From contig NZ_BEWA01000009.1 of the NCBI RefSeq assembly GCF_003112535.1, forward strand, positions 186,001 through 250,000: a stretch of 64,000 bases of DNA, given 5' to 3'. This DNA comes from Streptomyces rishiriensis. Lineage in GTDB: Bacteria > Actinomycetota > Actinomycetes > Streptomycetales > Streptomycetaceae. Every line of letters begins with the position of its first letter. Positions within the stretch are counted from its first letter, which is position 1. Made by a program: the position numbers and the translations under genes. The notes below the pieces were generated by a model that saw only the letters and a program-made list of their open reading frames with translations, was not told the DNA's origin and made no database searches. This document shows positions 1-9,205 of this stretch, in pieces.

Positions 1-1139
1 TGGCCGTCCTGGAGCACGCCGGAGTCGTCGACGCGGGCGGCCGGGGACTGGTCGCGGTGCTCGCGGCGCTGGTGGAGACGTTCACCGGGGAGGCCCCCGG
101 GTTCTCCGCGGTCGCGTCCGGGGGCCCCGCCCGCAAGGAGCGCGAGGAGACGGTCCCGGCCGACGGCGGCGAGGGCCCCGCCAAGGACTGCGGCGACGGA
201 CCGCGGGGCGCGAGCGGCCCCGCCTTCGAGGTGATCTACCTGCTGGAGGCCGAGGACGTCGCGGTGGGGCGGCTGCGGCAGCGGCTGGACGCCCTGGGCG
301 ACTCGCTCGTCGTGGTCGGCGGCGACGGCCTGTGGAACGTCCACGTGCATGTCGACGACGCGGGGGCCGCCGTGGAGGCCGGCGTCGACGCGGGCCGGCC
401 CTACCGGATCCGCATCACGCACTTCGGCGCCGGCGACGCGCACACGCGCGGGAGCGAGCGTCCGCCCCGCGAGCGCGTCCAGCGCGCGGTCGTCGCCGTC
501 GTGCCCGGCGAGGGGCTGGCCGGGCTCTACGCCGAGGCGGGCGCGACCACCGTGCTCGCGCGTCCCGGAGAGCCGCCCGCCAGCGGCGAGCTCGTCCAGG
601 CCGTACGACGGGCCCACGCGCGCGAGGTCGTCCTGCTGCCCAACGACGCCGACCTGCGCCACACCGCCGCCGCGGCCGCCGAGCAGGCCCGCACGGAGGG
701 CATCCGGGTCGCCCTGATCCCGACCCGCTCGGCGGTGCAGGGGATCGCCGCCCTCGCCGTCCACGAGCCGGACCGCCGCTTCGACGAGGACGTCGTCTCG
801 ATGACCTCGGCGGCCGGCGCGACCCGGCACGCCGAGGTCGTCGTGGCCGAGCGCCAGTCGTGGACCATGGCCGGCATCTGCCAGGCCGGCGACGTCCTCG
901 GACTCGTCGACGGCGACGTCGCCGTCATCGGCTCCGACGTGACCGCCACCGCCGAGACCGTCCTGAGCCGCATGCTGTCGGCCGGCGGCGAACTCGTCAC
1001 CCTCGTGCTGGGCGACGAGGCCCCCGAGGGCGTCGCCGAGCACCTGGAGGCACGGGTGCGGGAGGCGTACCTCGCGGTGGACACGGTGGTGTACCGGGGC
1101 GGCCGGCAGGGCGCACTGCTGCTGATCGGCGTGGAGTAG
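1..1139 (+). CDS. DAK2 domain / FakA-like protein, 5'-truncated by the window edge
   Basis: The reading frame is open from base 3, so the gene begins before the window. The first residues (AGVVDAGGRGL) match the end of a DAK2 (dihydroxyacetone kinase L-type) domain. The middle segment, containing GDSLVVVGGDGLWNVHVHVD, is the FakA-type domain that follows DAK2 in fatty-acid kinases, and the C-terminal 200 residues are the FakA C-terminal domain. In Firmicutes FakA phosphorylates fatty acids held by a FakB (DegV-family) carrier; that role is inferred here, and the ATP-binding part is outside the window. Family members commonly lie just downstream of rpmB and upstream of recG, as this one does apart from the inserted minus-strand pair. 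It is convergent with the TPR gene. Confidence 0.85.
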   Translation, partial: AVLEHAGVVDAGGRGLVAVLAALVETFTGEAPGFSAVASGGPARKEREETVPADGGEGPAKDCGDGPRGASGPAFEVIYLLEAEDVAVGRLRQRLDALGDSLVVVGGDGLWNVHVHVDDAGAAVEAGVDAGRPYRIRITHFGAGDAHTRGSERPPRERVQRAVVAVVPGEGLAGLYAEAGATTVLARPGEPPASGELVQAVRRAHAREVVLLPNDADLRHTAAAAAEQARTEGIRVALIPTRSAVQGIAALAVHEPDRRFDEDVVSMTSAAGATRHAEVVVAERQSWTMAGICQAGDVLGLVDGDVAVIGSDVTATAETVLSRMLSAGGELVTLVLGDEAPEGVAEHLEARVREAYLAVDTVVYRGGRQGALLLIGVE

Positions 1140-1171
1140 CCCCGCTCGCCAAGCTCGCCAAGCTCGCGGGG
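1140..1171. terminator. Weak hairpin between convergent genes
   Basis: CCCCGC at 1140-1145 can pair with GCGGGG at 1166-1171. Between them CTCGCCAAG is repeated in tandem (1145-1153, 1154-1162). It follows the DAK2 stop codon directly and precedes the convergent TPR stop, so it may terminate either transcript. There is no T-tract, and the stem is short. Confidence 0.35.
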
Positions 1172-1182
1172 ACAGGGGTCGT

Positions 1183-4100
1183 TCAGCGGTCCTTCTGCTC
1201 CTCCGCCACCTGCAGCAGCTGCTCCGCCTCGGCCCGCCGGGCCCGCGCAGTCTCGTCCTCGCCCTGTTCGCCCTGGCCGCCGCCGTGTCCACCGCGCTCG
1301 CCGGGTCCGTGCTCGCCGGGTCGGCCGTGGTCGGCGTCGGCGCCCGTCCCGGCGCGCGTCTGCGCGTCCGCGTAGGAGCGCAGCACCGCACGCGCGCGTG
1401 CCGCCGCCTCCGCCGGGCGTCCCAGGTCGCTCTCCAGCCAGCCGGCCGCCAGCTCCGCGCCGGTCCGGGCGTGCAAGGCGCTGTCGCCCAGGGCGACGAA
1501 CACCGCGACGGCCTCGGCCATCTGGGAGAGCGCCTCGTCCAGAGCGGTCCGGATGGAGTCGTCGTCGGCGTCCTCGGCGGCGGAGCGGGCCAGCAGATCT
1601 CCGAACTGGCGGTGCGTGTCGCCCAGTTCGGCGACCAGCCGCCGGCGCGCCTCGTCGTCGCGCGCCGCGTCGAACGCGTCCGCGCACTCCTCCAGGGCGG
1701 CCGCCATCAGATCGCGTGCCGTGTCCGTGCCGTCCTCGGCGCGCGACGCCAGCCACGCGCGGGCCCGCAGCGAGCGCACCAGGCCGTGGACGTTGCCGAG
1801 ATCGCGCCACAGTGCGCCCGCGCGCGCGTAGGCCCGGTCCGCCTCGGCGTGCAGGCCGGCCTGGCCGAGCGACTCGGCGGCCAGGTGCGCCAGGGTCGCG
1901 TGGTCGTGCTGTTCGGGCCAGTGCCGGGCGATCTCGGCGGCCTGCAGCCGCCGCTCGGCGGCGTCCCGGTGGTCGCCGAGCTCGCTGAGACAGTCGCCCA
2001 GCCACCACTGCGTCTGGACGACCGCGCCGTCGCCGTGGGTCTCGGCTCTCAGGTCGGCGAGCGCCGACTCCAGCACCTCCGCGGCCTCGGCCCAGCGGCC
2101 CTGACGCACCAGGTATCCGCCGAGCTGGTGGCGCGCCCACGCGCCGAACGTCGGGCCCATGCCCGCCTCGTCGGCCCAGTGCGCCGCCTCCAGGGCGTGC
2201 TCCGCGGCCTCGGCGGCCTCTCCCCGGCCTCCGACCACTTCGGCGAGCTGCAGATGCAGCTGAGCCCGCCCCACCGCCTCCAGGAACGGTCCGCCGTGCT
2301 CCAGCGCCGCCCGCAGCGCCCGCTCCGCCTCGACCATGTCGTCCAGCTGGTGGGCGAGACCGGCCAGCCGGGCCTCGTACTCCACGGCGAACCACGGCAG
2401 GCCCGCCGCGACGAACTCGCCGGCGGCCCGCGCGAACAGCTTCACGCCCTCCTCCGGATCCCCCGACCGCACCGCCAGTTCGGCGAGCATCGCGTGGCCC
2501 TCGGCGACCCGCGCGGCCAGGCGCACGTCGTCGCCCGCCCGGCCCTCCACCAGCGCCAGCAGCTCCCGCACGGCCGTCTCCGCCGCCGTCAGGACGGCGT
2601 CCTCCACCGGCCCCTCGGCCTCGTGGACGCGCCGCATCAGGATCCGGGCCCGCGCCATGAGCACGCCCGCCGCCTGCGGCACCTGCGTGCCGCCGTCGGC
2701 GTACAGCGCGAGCACGCGGTCGTAGGGGCCCGCCACCGCGGCGAGCGCCTCGTCGACCTCGCCGGCGAGCGCGCGGACGTAGGCGGCACGCGCGCGTGCC
2801 GCCAGGGCCTCGCCGGGGTCGCCCGCCCGCGCGTACAGCTCGGCCGCCCGCTCGAACCTCTCGGCGCCCTCCGGGCCGAGACCGATGGCCTCGTGGTCGG
2901 CGATCTCCGCGCGGTCACGCGTCCGCAGCTCCACGCCCTCCGAGCCCTCGGCCACCTCGGCGACCCGCGCCCATGCCTCGACGGCGTGCGGCTGGAGGGT
3001 GTCCGACAGCCGCCGGGCCTCGGCCAGCAGAGCCGCCAGCTCCGGCCCGCCGGACTCCCCGGCCGCGGCCGCAGCCGCGGCCGGGGCCTGCGCCGAGGGC
3101 GTCGACGCGGCCGCGGCGGACACCGGGCGCGCGGCCCGTACCCCCAGGGGCAGCCGCTCCACCAGGGGCCGCTGCGCCATCCGCGCGCGTGCCCGCTCGC
3201 TGACGTGCCGCGTGCCGTTGCGCTCGTCGAAGCGCGCGGCCAGCGCGAGGGCCTGCGCGCGCGCATGGTCCGCGAGTTCGCCGGCGGTCCACTCCCGGCC
3301 GGCCGGACCGGGCACCCGCTCACCGCCGAGCCCGAGCTCCGCCAGCCGCCCCATGAGCAGCACCACCACGCTCAGGAACTCCAGCCTGCTGCGCGGATGC
3401 CCCTCGTCGGTGAAGTACGCGGGCCGCTCCGCGAGCAGCTCCAGACCACGCGCCTCGTTGCCGGTCAGCGCGCAGAACTCGACGTGGTCGGCGTAGGCGC
3501 CGCGCATCGACTCCATGGGCCGCACCAGCCGGAAGCCGCGCAGATGGTGGGCGCGGGCCTCCTCCGGGCGGCCCAGCCGCAACAGCGGGACAAGGGACGA
3601 GGCGAGCACGGTGTGCGGCTCGTGCGCGCACGAGTACTCGCCCTCCAGGACCGGCGCCCACACCCTCAAAGCCTCGGCGTCCCGACCGCGCTCCGCCTCC
3701 CACCAGCCCTGCCCGTGCAGCTCGCACGCGTGGCAGTCGGCCATCGCGTCCCGGTCCGCGGCCAGCCAGGCGGCGAACGCCCGCTCGGCCCGCTCCACGT
3801 CCCCCACGTGCGCGGCGACGCTGAACTCGGCGCTGCGCACCGCCCGCTCGGAGTGCCCGGCGAGGCGGTAGCGGTGCTCCATCTCGCCGAGCCACTTCTC
3901 CACCGACGCCAGCGGCACGTGCGGCTGGTCGAGCATGCCCGCCGACATCCACTTGAAGACCCAGTGCAGCGAGTGCGTCTCGTCCGCGTCGAAGTCCTCG
4001 GGCCGCTCGTCCCACATGCGCAGCAGCCGCGCGAACGGGACGAACATCTTCGCCTTCTCGGAGCTGTAGTTGTAGACCTTCAGCTGGTGCCCGAGCGCCT

Positions 4101-4242
4101 CGATCACGGCCAGCGGGATCCTCAGCTTCTCGGCCTCCAGCAGCAGCTGCTCCGCGCGCGCGTTGCGGGCCGGCCCCTCCGGCTGCTCACCGTTCTCCGC
4201 CATCGCCCGGCGCAGGGAGTCAAAGTCCGTGATCTCACTCAT
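1183..4242 (-). CDS. Large tetratricopeptide-repeat protein coupled to HSP90
   Basis: A 1019-residue soluble protein without signal peptide or membrane segment. It is dominated by amphipathic helical repeats of TPR type (for example around residues 140-300 and 430-900, with recurring A-x-G-x-x-E-A-x-x-x-Y/F patterns). An Ala/Pro/Gly-rich linker near residues 375-395 separates two helical halves. The N-terminal half has a Cys/His cluster (C170, C173, C205, H207, H210) that could bind metal. The ATG lies 8 nt inside the end of the upstream HSP90 gene (ATGAGTGA, 4242-4235), so translation is probably coupled. TPR proteins are classic HSP90 co-chaperones in eukaryotes; a similar role here is inference from gene order only. 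No enzymatic domain is recognisable. Confidence 0.85.
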   Translation of the reverse strand: MSEITDFDSLRRAMAENGEQPEGPARNARAEQLLLEAEKLRIPLAVIEALGHQLKVYNYSSEKAKMFVPFARLLRMWDERPEDFDADETHSLHWVFKWMSAGMLDQPHVPLASVEKWLGEMEHRYRLAGHSERAVRSAEFSVAAHVGDVERAERAFAAWLAADRDAMADCHACELHGQGWWEAERGRDAEALRVWAPVLEGEYSCAHEPHTVLASSLVPLLRLGRPEEARAHHLRGFRLVRPMESMRGAYADHVEFCALTGNEARGLELLAERPAYFTDEGHPRSRLEFLSVVVLLMGRLAELGLGGERVPGPAGREWTAGELADHARAQALALAARFDERNGTRHVSERARARMAQRPLVERLPLGVRAARPVSAAAASTPSAQAPAAAAAAAGESGGPELAALLAEARRLSDTLQPHAVEAWARVAEVAEGSEGVELRTRDRAEIADHEAIGLGPEGAERFERAAELYARAGDPGEALAARARAAYVRALAGEVDEALAAVAGPYDRVLALYADGGTQVPQAAGVLMARARILMRRVHEAEGPVEDAVLTAAETAVRELLALVEGRAGDDVRLAARVAEGHAMLAELAVRSGDPEEGVKLFARAAGEFVAAGLPWFAVEYEARLAGLAHQLDDMVEAERALRAALEHGGPFLEAVGRAQLHLQLAEVVGGRGEAAEAAEHALEAAHWADEAGMGPTFGAWARHQLGGYLVRQGRWAEAAEVLESALADLRAETHGDGAVVQTQWWLGDCLSELGDHRDAAERRLQAAEIARHWPEQHDHATLAHLAAESLGQAGLHAEADRAYARAGALWRDLGNVHGLVRSLRARAWLASRAEDGTDTARDLMAAALEECADAFDAARDDEARRRLVAELGDTHRQFGDLLARSAAEDADDDSIRTALDEALSQMAEAVAVFVALGDSALHARTGAELAAGWLESDLGRPAEAAARARAVLRSYADAQTRAGTGADADHGRPGEHGPGERGGHGGGQGEQGEDETARARRAEAEQLLQVAEEQKDR

Positions 4243-6097
4243 CGTCGGCCGCCCGTCCCTCGGTCGGCTCCCGATGGGCCGACTCCCCGTGTGTGGCCCA
4301 TTCCAGAAGGCCGATGAACGCCCGGTTCAGCAGCGCCGAGTCCGCCGGGCGCAGGGGCCGCTGCGCCATCAGCAGCGCCTGCCCGTACAAGGACTCCGTG
4401 GCCGTGCCGATCAGCTCGGGATCGTGCAGCGAACCGATCCGCCGGATCAGCGGGTTGAGATGGTTGAGCACCAGACGCGCGCGCGGGGCGCTCCCGCGCA
4501 GCGAGCCCAGGATGCCCGCCCACAGGTCGTCGGCCTGCTCCTCGGCCTGCGCGCGTGCCTGCTCGTGCCGGGCCGCCCGGTCGTCGAGATGCAGCGCGGG
4601 CACCGACAGCGGGTGGAAGGCCCGCAGGACGACGTCGCAGCCCAGCGGGTGCAGCCTCGCCCGCGCGGCCGCCAGGAAGCCCGCCAGCGCCAGCTCGTCG
4701 GCCGGGTCGACGCCGTCCAGGTGGGCGGTCACGGTGTCCGCGTCCAGCTCGGCGACCACGGTCCCCGGCCGCACCGAGGGCAGCGCCTCCACCAGCTCGC
4801 CGTCGTACGTGTAACCGCCGTTGACCACCCCGACGCCCTGCGCGGACGCGATCGGCGCGACCTGCCGGTACTCCTCCACGGTCCGGGTGAAGTGCACCAC
4901 CGGGTGGCGCTGCGCGAACTCCTCCAGCGACAGCCGTCCGTCGGTGGTCTCGAAGGGCAGCCACGGCAGCATCGTGCGCAGCATCTCCCGGTCGTGCCGC
5001 GCCAGGGACTTCACGCCCAGGTGGTGCACCGCCAGGAAGGCGGCGAGCCGCTCCGGGTCCCCGGCGGCCAGTCCCGTCAGCCAGGACCGGATCCGTCCGC
5101 CGAGCGCCTCGCGCACCGCGGCCAGCGTCTCGTCCTCGTACAGCGACTCCCGCGAGGCCGTCGGGCGCAGGCTGTCGGTGTCCAGGACGCAGCGCACGAA
5201 GAACGCCCAGTCGGGCAGCAGCTGTTCGCCGCGCTCGGTCAGCAGCATGCCCTTGAGGTGCACCCGGTGGCCGCCGCGCTGCGCCGGGCTGACCGCCGAC
5301 GGCAGCACGTACGCCACCCCGCGGATCCCCGCCAGCGGCACGTCCAGCTCGATCGCGTCCAGCGGGGTGAAGCCGAACAGCTCGTGACAGTGCCGGGCCA
5401 GCGCGACCCGCCGGTCGGCGGGGGAGGGGTACGGGCGGTCCCAGGCCGCGGGCAGATCGGTGACCGCCTCGTCGCCGACCCGCACGTCGTAGGGCAGCAG
5501 CGACCCGAAGTCGCGGGCCAGCGCCAGCACCCGCGGCTCGGCGAGCCACTCCCCGGCGCCGGCCCGTGCCACCAGATGGACGGTGGTGCCCGGCTCGGGA
5601 CGCTCCTCGTGCGGCAGCGTCCGCACGGTGTACGAGCCGTCGTCGCGCGCCGTCCACTCCACGGGCGGCGCGTCCGGTGTACGGGCGCTGCGGCTGACCA
5701 CCCGGATGCGCTCGGCGACCACGAAACAGGCCAGCAGCCCGATGCCGAACTGCCCGAGGAAGTCCGAACGGACGTCCTGCAGTCCCTCGGCGCGCTTGGA
5801 ACTGCGCCCGATCGTGGCCAGCAGGCTGTGCACGTCGGCCTCGGTGAGCCCGACGCCCGAGTCCTCCACCCGCAGCCCGCCGTCCGCGGCGGACAGCCGC
5901 ACCCGCGCCGGGGCGTCGGGCTCCTCGGCCCGCCGGGCGGTGATGGCGTCCACCGCGTTCTGCAACAGCTCGCGCAGGTAGACCTTGGGACTGGAGTAGA
6001 GGTGATGGGACAGCAGGTCCACCAGGCCACGCAGGTCGACCTGGAACGTATGAGGCTGCTGGGATGACTGGGATGACTGTGAGGTCTGGGAGTCCAT
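4235..6097 (-). CDS. HSP90-family (HtpG-like) chaperone
   Basis: This is a 620-residue protein, a length typical of HtpG. The N-terminal GHKL ATPase is clear: N-box ELLQNAVDA (E43, N47), DSGVGL (D79) and GQFGIG (115-120). The middle domain keeps the conserved arginine loop in TASRESL. The C-terminal half is divergent from E. coli HtpG and ends in an acidic tail (ADDE). I chose ATG 6097 because HSP90 homology begins just after it. An upstream in-frame extension to 6295 has no chaperone similarity and would overlap recG. Residues 2-14 are a Ser/Gln-rich stretch encoded by short direct repeats. It forms a two-gene minus-strand operon with the TPR gene. The role, ATP-driven client folding, is family knowledge; the client is unknown. 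Confidence 0.88.
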   Translation of the reverse strand: MDSQTSQSSQSSQQPHTFQVDLRGLVDLLSHHLYSSPKVYLRELLQNAVDAITARRAEEPDAPARVRLSAADGGLRVEDSGVGLTEADVHSLLATIGRSSKRAEGLQDVRSDFLGQFGIGLLACFVVAERIRVVSRSARTPDAPPVEWTARDDGSYTVRTLPHEERPEPGTTVHLVARAGAGEWLAEPRVLALARDFGSLLPYDVRVGDEAVTDLPAAWDRPYPSPADRRVALARHCHELFGFTPLDAIELDVPLAGIRGVAYVLPSAVSPAQRGGHRVHLKGMLLTERGEQLLPDWAFFVRCVLDTDSLRPTASRESLYEDETLAAVREALGGRIRSWLTGLAAGDPERLAAFLAVHHLGVKSLARHDREMLRTMLPWLPFETTDGRLSLEEFAQRHPVVHFTRTVEEYRQVAPIASAQGVGVVNGGYTYDGELVEALPSVRPGTVVAELDADTVTAHLDGVDPADELALAGFLAAARARLHPLGCDVVLRAFHPLSVPALHLDDRAARHEQARAQAEEQADDLWAGILGSLRGSAPRARLVLNHLNPLIRRIGSLHDPELIGTATESLYGQALLMAQRPLRPADSALLNRAFIGLLEWATHGESAHREPTEGRAADDE

Positions 6098-6264
6098 CGC
6101 TGCAGCGCCGCGGGCTGGGGAAGGAGCACGGCGCGGGGTCGGGCGGTCCCGGTGGGGCGGTGACCGCGGATGATGGCCGGAGCGCGCCATCCTAGGGCCC
6201 GAACGAGCCGCCTGACCAGGGGTTTCGGGACACCTGTGCGGCAATGTCAGTGCCGTGGTGTGCA

Positions 6265-8493
6265 ATGGATCTCGTGCCCGCGCTGAATGAACCACTGGAA
6301 CGACCGCTGAAGTCAGTGCTCGGCCCCGCCACCGCGAAGGTGATGGCCGAGCACCTCGGCCTGCACACCGTCGGCGACCTCCTGCACCACTACCCCCGCA
6401 GATACGAGGAGCGCGGCCAGCTCACGCACCTCGCCGACCTCCCCATGGACGAGCACGTCACCGTGGTCGCCCAGGTCGCCGACGCCCGGCTGCACAGCTT
6501 CGCCTCCGCCAAGGCCCCCCGGGGCAAGGGCCAGCGCCTCGAGGTGACCATCACCGACGGCAGCGGCCGCCTCCAGCTGGTCTTCTTCGGCAGCGGCGTG
6601 CACAAGCCCCACAAGGAGCTCCTGCCCGGCACGCGCGCGATGTTCTCGGGCAAGGTCTCGGTCTTCAACCGCCGTCTCCAACTGGCCCACCCGGCCTACG
6701 AGCTGCTGCGCGCCGACGCCGAGGAGTCCGTCGAGAGCTGGGCCGGCGCCCTCATCCCGCTCTACCCGGCCACCGCCAAGATGGAGTCCTGGAAGATCGG
6801 CAAGGCGGTCCAGACCGTCCTGCCCGACGCGCAGGACGCCGTCGACCCCCTCCCGGACTCCCTGCGCGAGGGCCGCGGCCTGGTCTCCCTCCCCGAGGCC
6901 CTGCTGAAGATCCACCGCCCGCACACCAAGGCCGACATCGCCGACGCCCGCGCCCGCCTGAAGTGGGACGAGGCGTTCGTCCTCCAGGTGGCCCTGGCCC
7001 GCCGCCGGCACACCGACGCCCAACTCCCGGCCGTTCCCCGCGAGGCCGCCCCCGACGGCCTCCTCACGGCCTTCGACGCCCGCCTCCCCTTCACCCTCAC
7101 CGAGGGCCAGCAGAAGGTCTCCAGGGAGATCTTCGACGACCTGGCGACGGACCATCCGATGCACCGGCTGCTCCAGGGGGAGGTGGGTTCGGGCAAGACC
7201 CTGGTCGCCCTGCGCGCCATGCTCGCCGTGGTCGACGCCGGCGGACAGGCCGCCCTGCTCGCGCCCACCGAGGTCCTCGCCCAGCAGCACCACCGCTCCG
7301 TCGTCGAGATGATGGGCGACCTCGCCGAGGGCGGCATGCTCGGCGGATCCGAGCGTGCCACCAAGGTCGTGCTGCTGACCGGCTCGATGGGCACGGCCGC
7401 CCGCCGCCAGGCCCTGCTCGACCTGGTCACCGGGGAGGCCGGCATCGTGATCGGCACGCACGCGCTGATCGAGGACAAGGTCCAGTTCCACGACCTGGGC
7501 CTGGTCGTGGTCGACGAGCAGCACCGCTTCGGCGTCGAACAGCGCGACGCCCTGCGCGGCAAGGGCAAACAGCCCCCGCACCTGCTCGTCATGACGGCCA
7601 CGCCCATCCCGCGCACCGTCGCCATGACCGTCTTCGGCGACCTGGAGACCTCCGTCCTCGACCAGCTCCCGGCCGGCCGCTCGCCCATCGCCAGCCATGT
7701 CGTCCCGGCCGCCGACAAACCCCACTTCCTGGCGCGCGCGTGGGAGCGCGTGCGCGAGGAGGTGGCAGGCGGCCACCAGGCCTACGTCGTCTGCCCGCGC
7801 ATCGGGGACGACGGCGACGAAGCGGACGACGCCAAGAAGGCCGGCCGGAAGAAGTCCGCCGAGGACGAGGCGGAGAAGCGCCCGCCGCTCGCGGTCCTGG
7901 AGGTGGCCGAGCAGCTGGCGAAGGGCCCGCTGAGCGGGCTGACCGTGGAAGTGCTGCACGGCCGGATGCACCCCGACGACAAGGACGCCGTGATGCGCCG
8001 CTTCGCCGCCGGGGACACCGACGTCCTGGTCGCCACGACCGTCATCGAGGTCGGCGTCAACGTCCCCAACGCCACCGCGATGGTGATCATGGACGCCGAC
8101 CGCTTCGGCGTCTCCCAGCTCCACCAGCTGCGCGGCCGGGTGGGCCGTGGCTCGGCCCCGGGCCTGTGCCTCCTGGTCAGCGAGATGCCGGAGGCGAGCG
8201 CGGCCCGGCAGCGGCTCACCGCCGTCGCCACCACCCTCGACGGCTTCGAGCTCTCCCGCATCGACCTCGAACAGCGCCGCGAGGGCGACGTCCTCGGCCA
8301 GGCCCAGTCCGGCGCCCGCACCTCGCTGCGCGTCCTCGCGGTGATCGAGGACGAGGAGGTCATCGCGGAGGCCCGTCAGGAGGCGGTGGCGGTGGTCGCG
8401 GCGGACCCGGAGCTCAGCGCCTACCCGGGCCTGCGGACGGCCCTGGACGCCCTGCTGGACGAGGAGAGGGAACAGTACCTGGACAAGGGCTGA
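6265..8493 (+). CDS. recG: ATP-dependent DNA helicase RecG
   Basis: RecG is a 3'-5' branch-migration helicase that reverses stalled forks and processes recombination intermediates. The protein has an N-terminal wedge/OB domain, Walker A GEVGSGKT near residue 308, the helicase box DEQHRFG, motif III MTATPIPRT and motif VI QLRGRVGRG. At 742 residues it is slightly longer than E. coli RecG (693), partly because of a charged Asp/Lys/Glu insert near residues 515-545 between helicase motifs. ATG 6265 fits the family start (MDLVPALNEP); an in-frame ATG at 6244 is possible. rsmD and coaD follow on the same strand. Confidence 0.96.
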   Translation: MDLVPALNEPLERPLKSVLGPATAKVMAEHLGLHTVGDLLHHYPRRYEERGQLTHLADLPMDEHVTVVAQVADARLHSFASAKAPRGKGQRLEVTITDGSGRLQLVFFGSGVHKPHKELLPGTRAMFSGKVSVFNRRLQLAHPAYELLRADAEESVESWAGALIPLYPATAKMESWKIGKAVQTVLPDAQDAVDPLPDSLREGRGLVSLPEALLKIHRPHTKADIADARARLKWDEAFVLQVALARRRHTDAQLPAVPREAAPDGLLTAFDARLPFTLTEGQQKVSREIFDDLATDHPMHRLLQGEVGSGKTLVALRAMLAVVDAGGQAALLAPTEVLAQQHHRSVVEMMGDLAEGGMLGGSERATKVVLLTGSMGTAARRQALLDLVTGEAGIVIGTHALIEDKVQFHDLGLVVVDEQHRFGVEQRDALRGKGKQPPHLLVMTATPIPRTVAMTVFGDLETSVLDQLPAGRSPIASHVVPAADKPHFLARAWERVREEVAGGHQAYVVCPRIGDDGDEADDAKKAGRKKSAEDEAEKRPPLAVLEVAEQLAKGPLSGLTVEVLHGRMHPDDKDAVMRRFAAGDTDVLVATTVIEVGVNVPNATAMVIMDADRFGVSQLHQLRGRVGRGSAPGLCLLVSEMPEASAARQRLTAVATTLDGFELSRIDLEQRREGDVLGQAQSGARTSLRVLAVIEDEEVIAEARQEAVAVVAADPELSAYPGLRTALDALLDEEREQYLDKG

Positions 8494-8594
8494 GCGGCGG
8501 CGGCCGCCGAAGGGCACGGAGGCGTCCCCTCTCGGCCTGACAGACTGGACCCGTAACCGTTGGACCCGTGACCGCTGCCGAACAAGGACCCGAG

Positions 8595-9179
8595 ATGACC
8601 CGCGTGATCGCTGGCGCAGCAGGCGGACGTCGCCTGGCCGTCCCGCCGGGGACCGGCACCCGTCCCACCTCCGACCGCGCCCGCGAAGGTCTCTTCTCCA
8701 CCTGGCAGTCGCTCCTCGGCGGCCCCCTGGCCGGCGAGCGGGTCCTCGACCTGTACGCCGGCTCCGGCGCCGTCGGCCTGGAGGCCCTCTCCCGCGGCGC
8801 GAGCCACACCCTCCTGGTCGAGGCCGACGCCCGCGCGGCCCGCACGATCCGGGAGAACGTGAAGGCCCTCGGCCTGCCCGGCGCCGAGGTCCGCGCGGGC
8901 AGGGCCCGGCAGGTCGTCCAGGACCAGCCCGGCGCTCCGTACGACCTCGCCTTCCTCGACCCCCCGTACGCCGTCTCCGACGACGATCTTCGCGAGATTC
9001 TGCTCACACTCCGCTCGAAGGGGTGGCTAGCGGCCGATGCCCTCGTCACCGTGGAGCGCAGCACCAGAGGCGGGGAGTTCCACTGGCCGGACGGCTTCGA
9101 GGCGCTCCGGGCCCGTCGTTACGGCGAGGGAACGTTTTGGTACGGTCGCGCCGCCTCTACGTGCGAAGACGCGCGATGA
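8595..9179 (+). CDS. rsmD: 16S rRNA (guanine(966)-N(2))-methyltransferase RsmD
   Basis: The 194-residue protein has a class I SAM-methyltransferase fold. It starts MTRVIAGAAGGRRL, carries the SAM-binding loop VLDLYAGSGAVGLEALSRGA (split by family as motif I) and the catalytic DPPY of N2-guanine/N6-adenine enzymes. RsmD methylates G966 of 16S rRNA in the assembled 30S subunit. An AAGGA at 8583-8587 supports ATG 8595 over the in-frame GTG at 8568. It is followed after 26 nt by coaD, a pairing common in bacteria. Confidence 0.95.
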   Translation: MTRVIAGAAGGRRLAVPPGTGTRPTSDRAREGLFSTWQSLLGGPLAGERVLDLYAGSGAVGLEALSRGASHTLLVEADARAARTIRENVKALGLPGAEVRAGRARQVVQDQPGAPYDLAFLDPPYAVSDDDLREILLTLRSKGWLAADALVTVERSTRGGEFHWPDGFEALRARRYGEGTFWYGRAASTCEDAR

Positions 9180-9205
9180 CCGGACCGGAGAGCGAGGGAA
9201 CACCA

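Noticed and set aside
6098..6295. N-terminal extension of the HSP90 protein
   Set aside because: The extra 66 residues show no HSP90 similarity, are Arg/Pro-rich and would overlap the recG start on the other strand.
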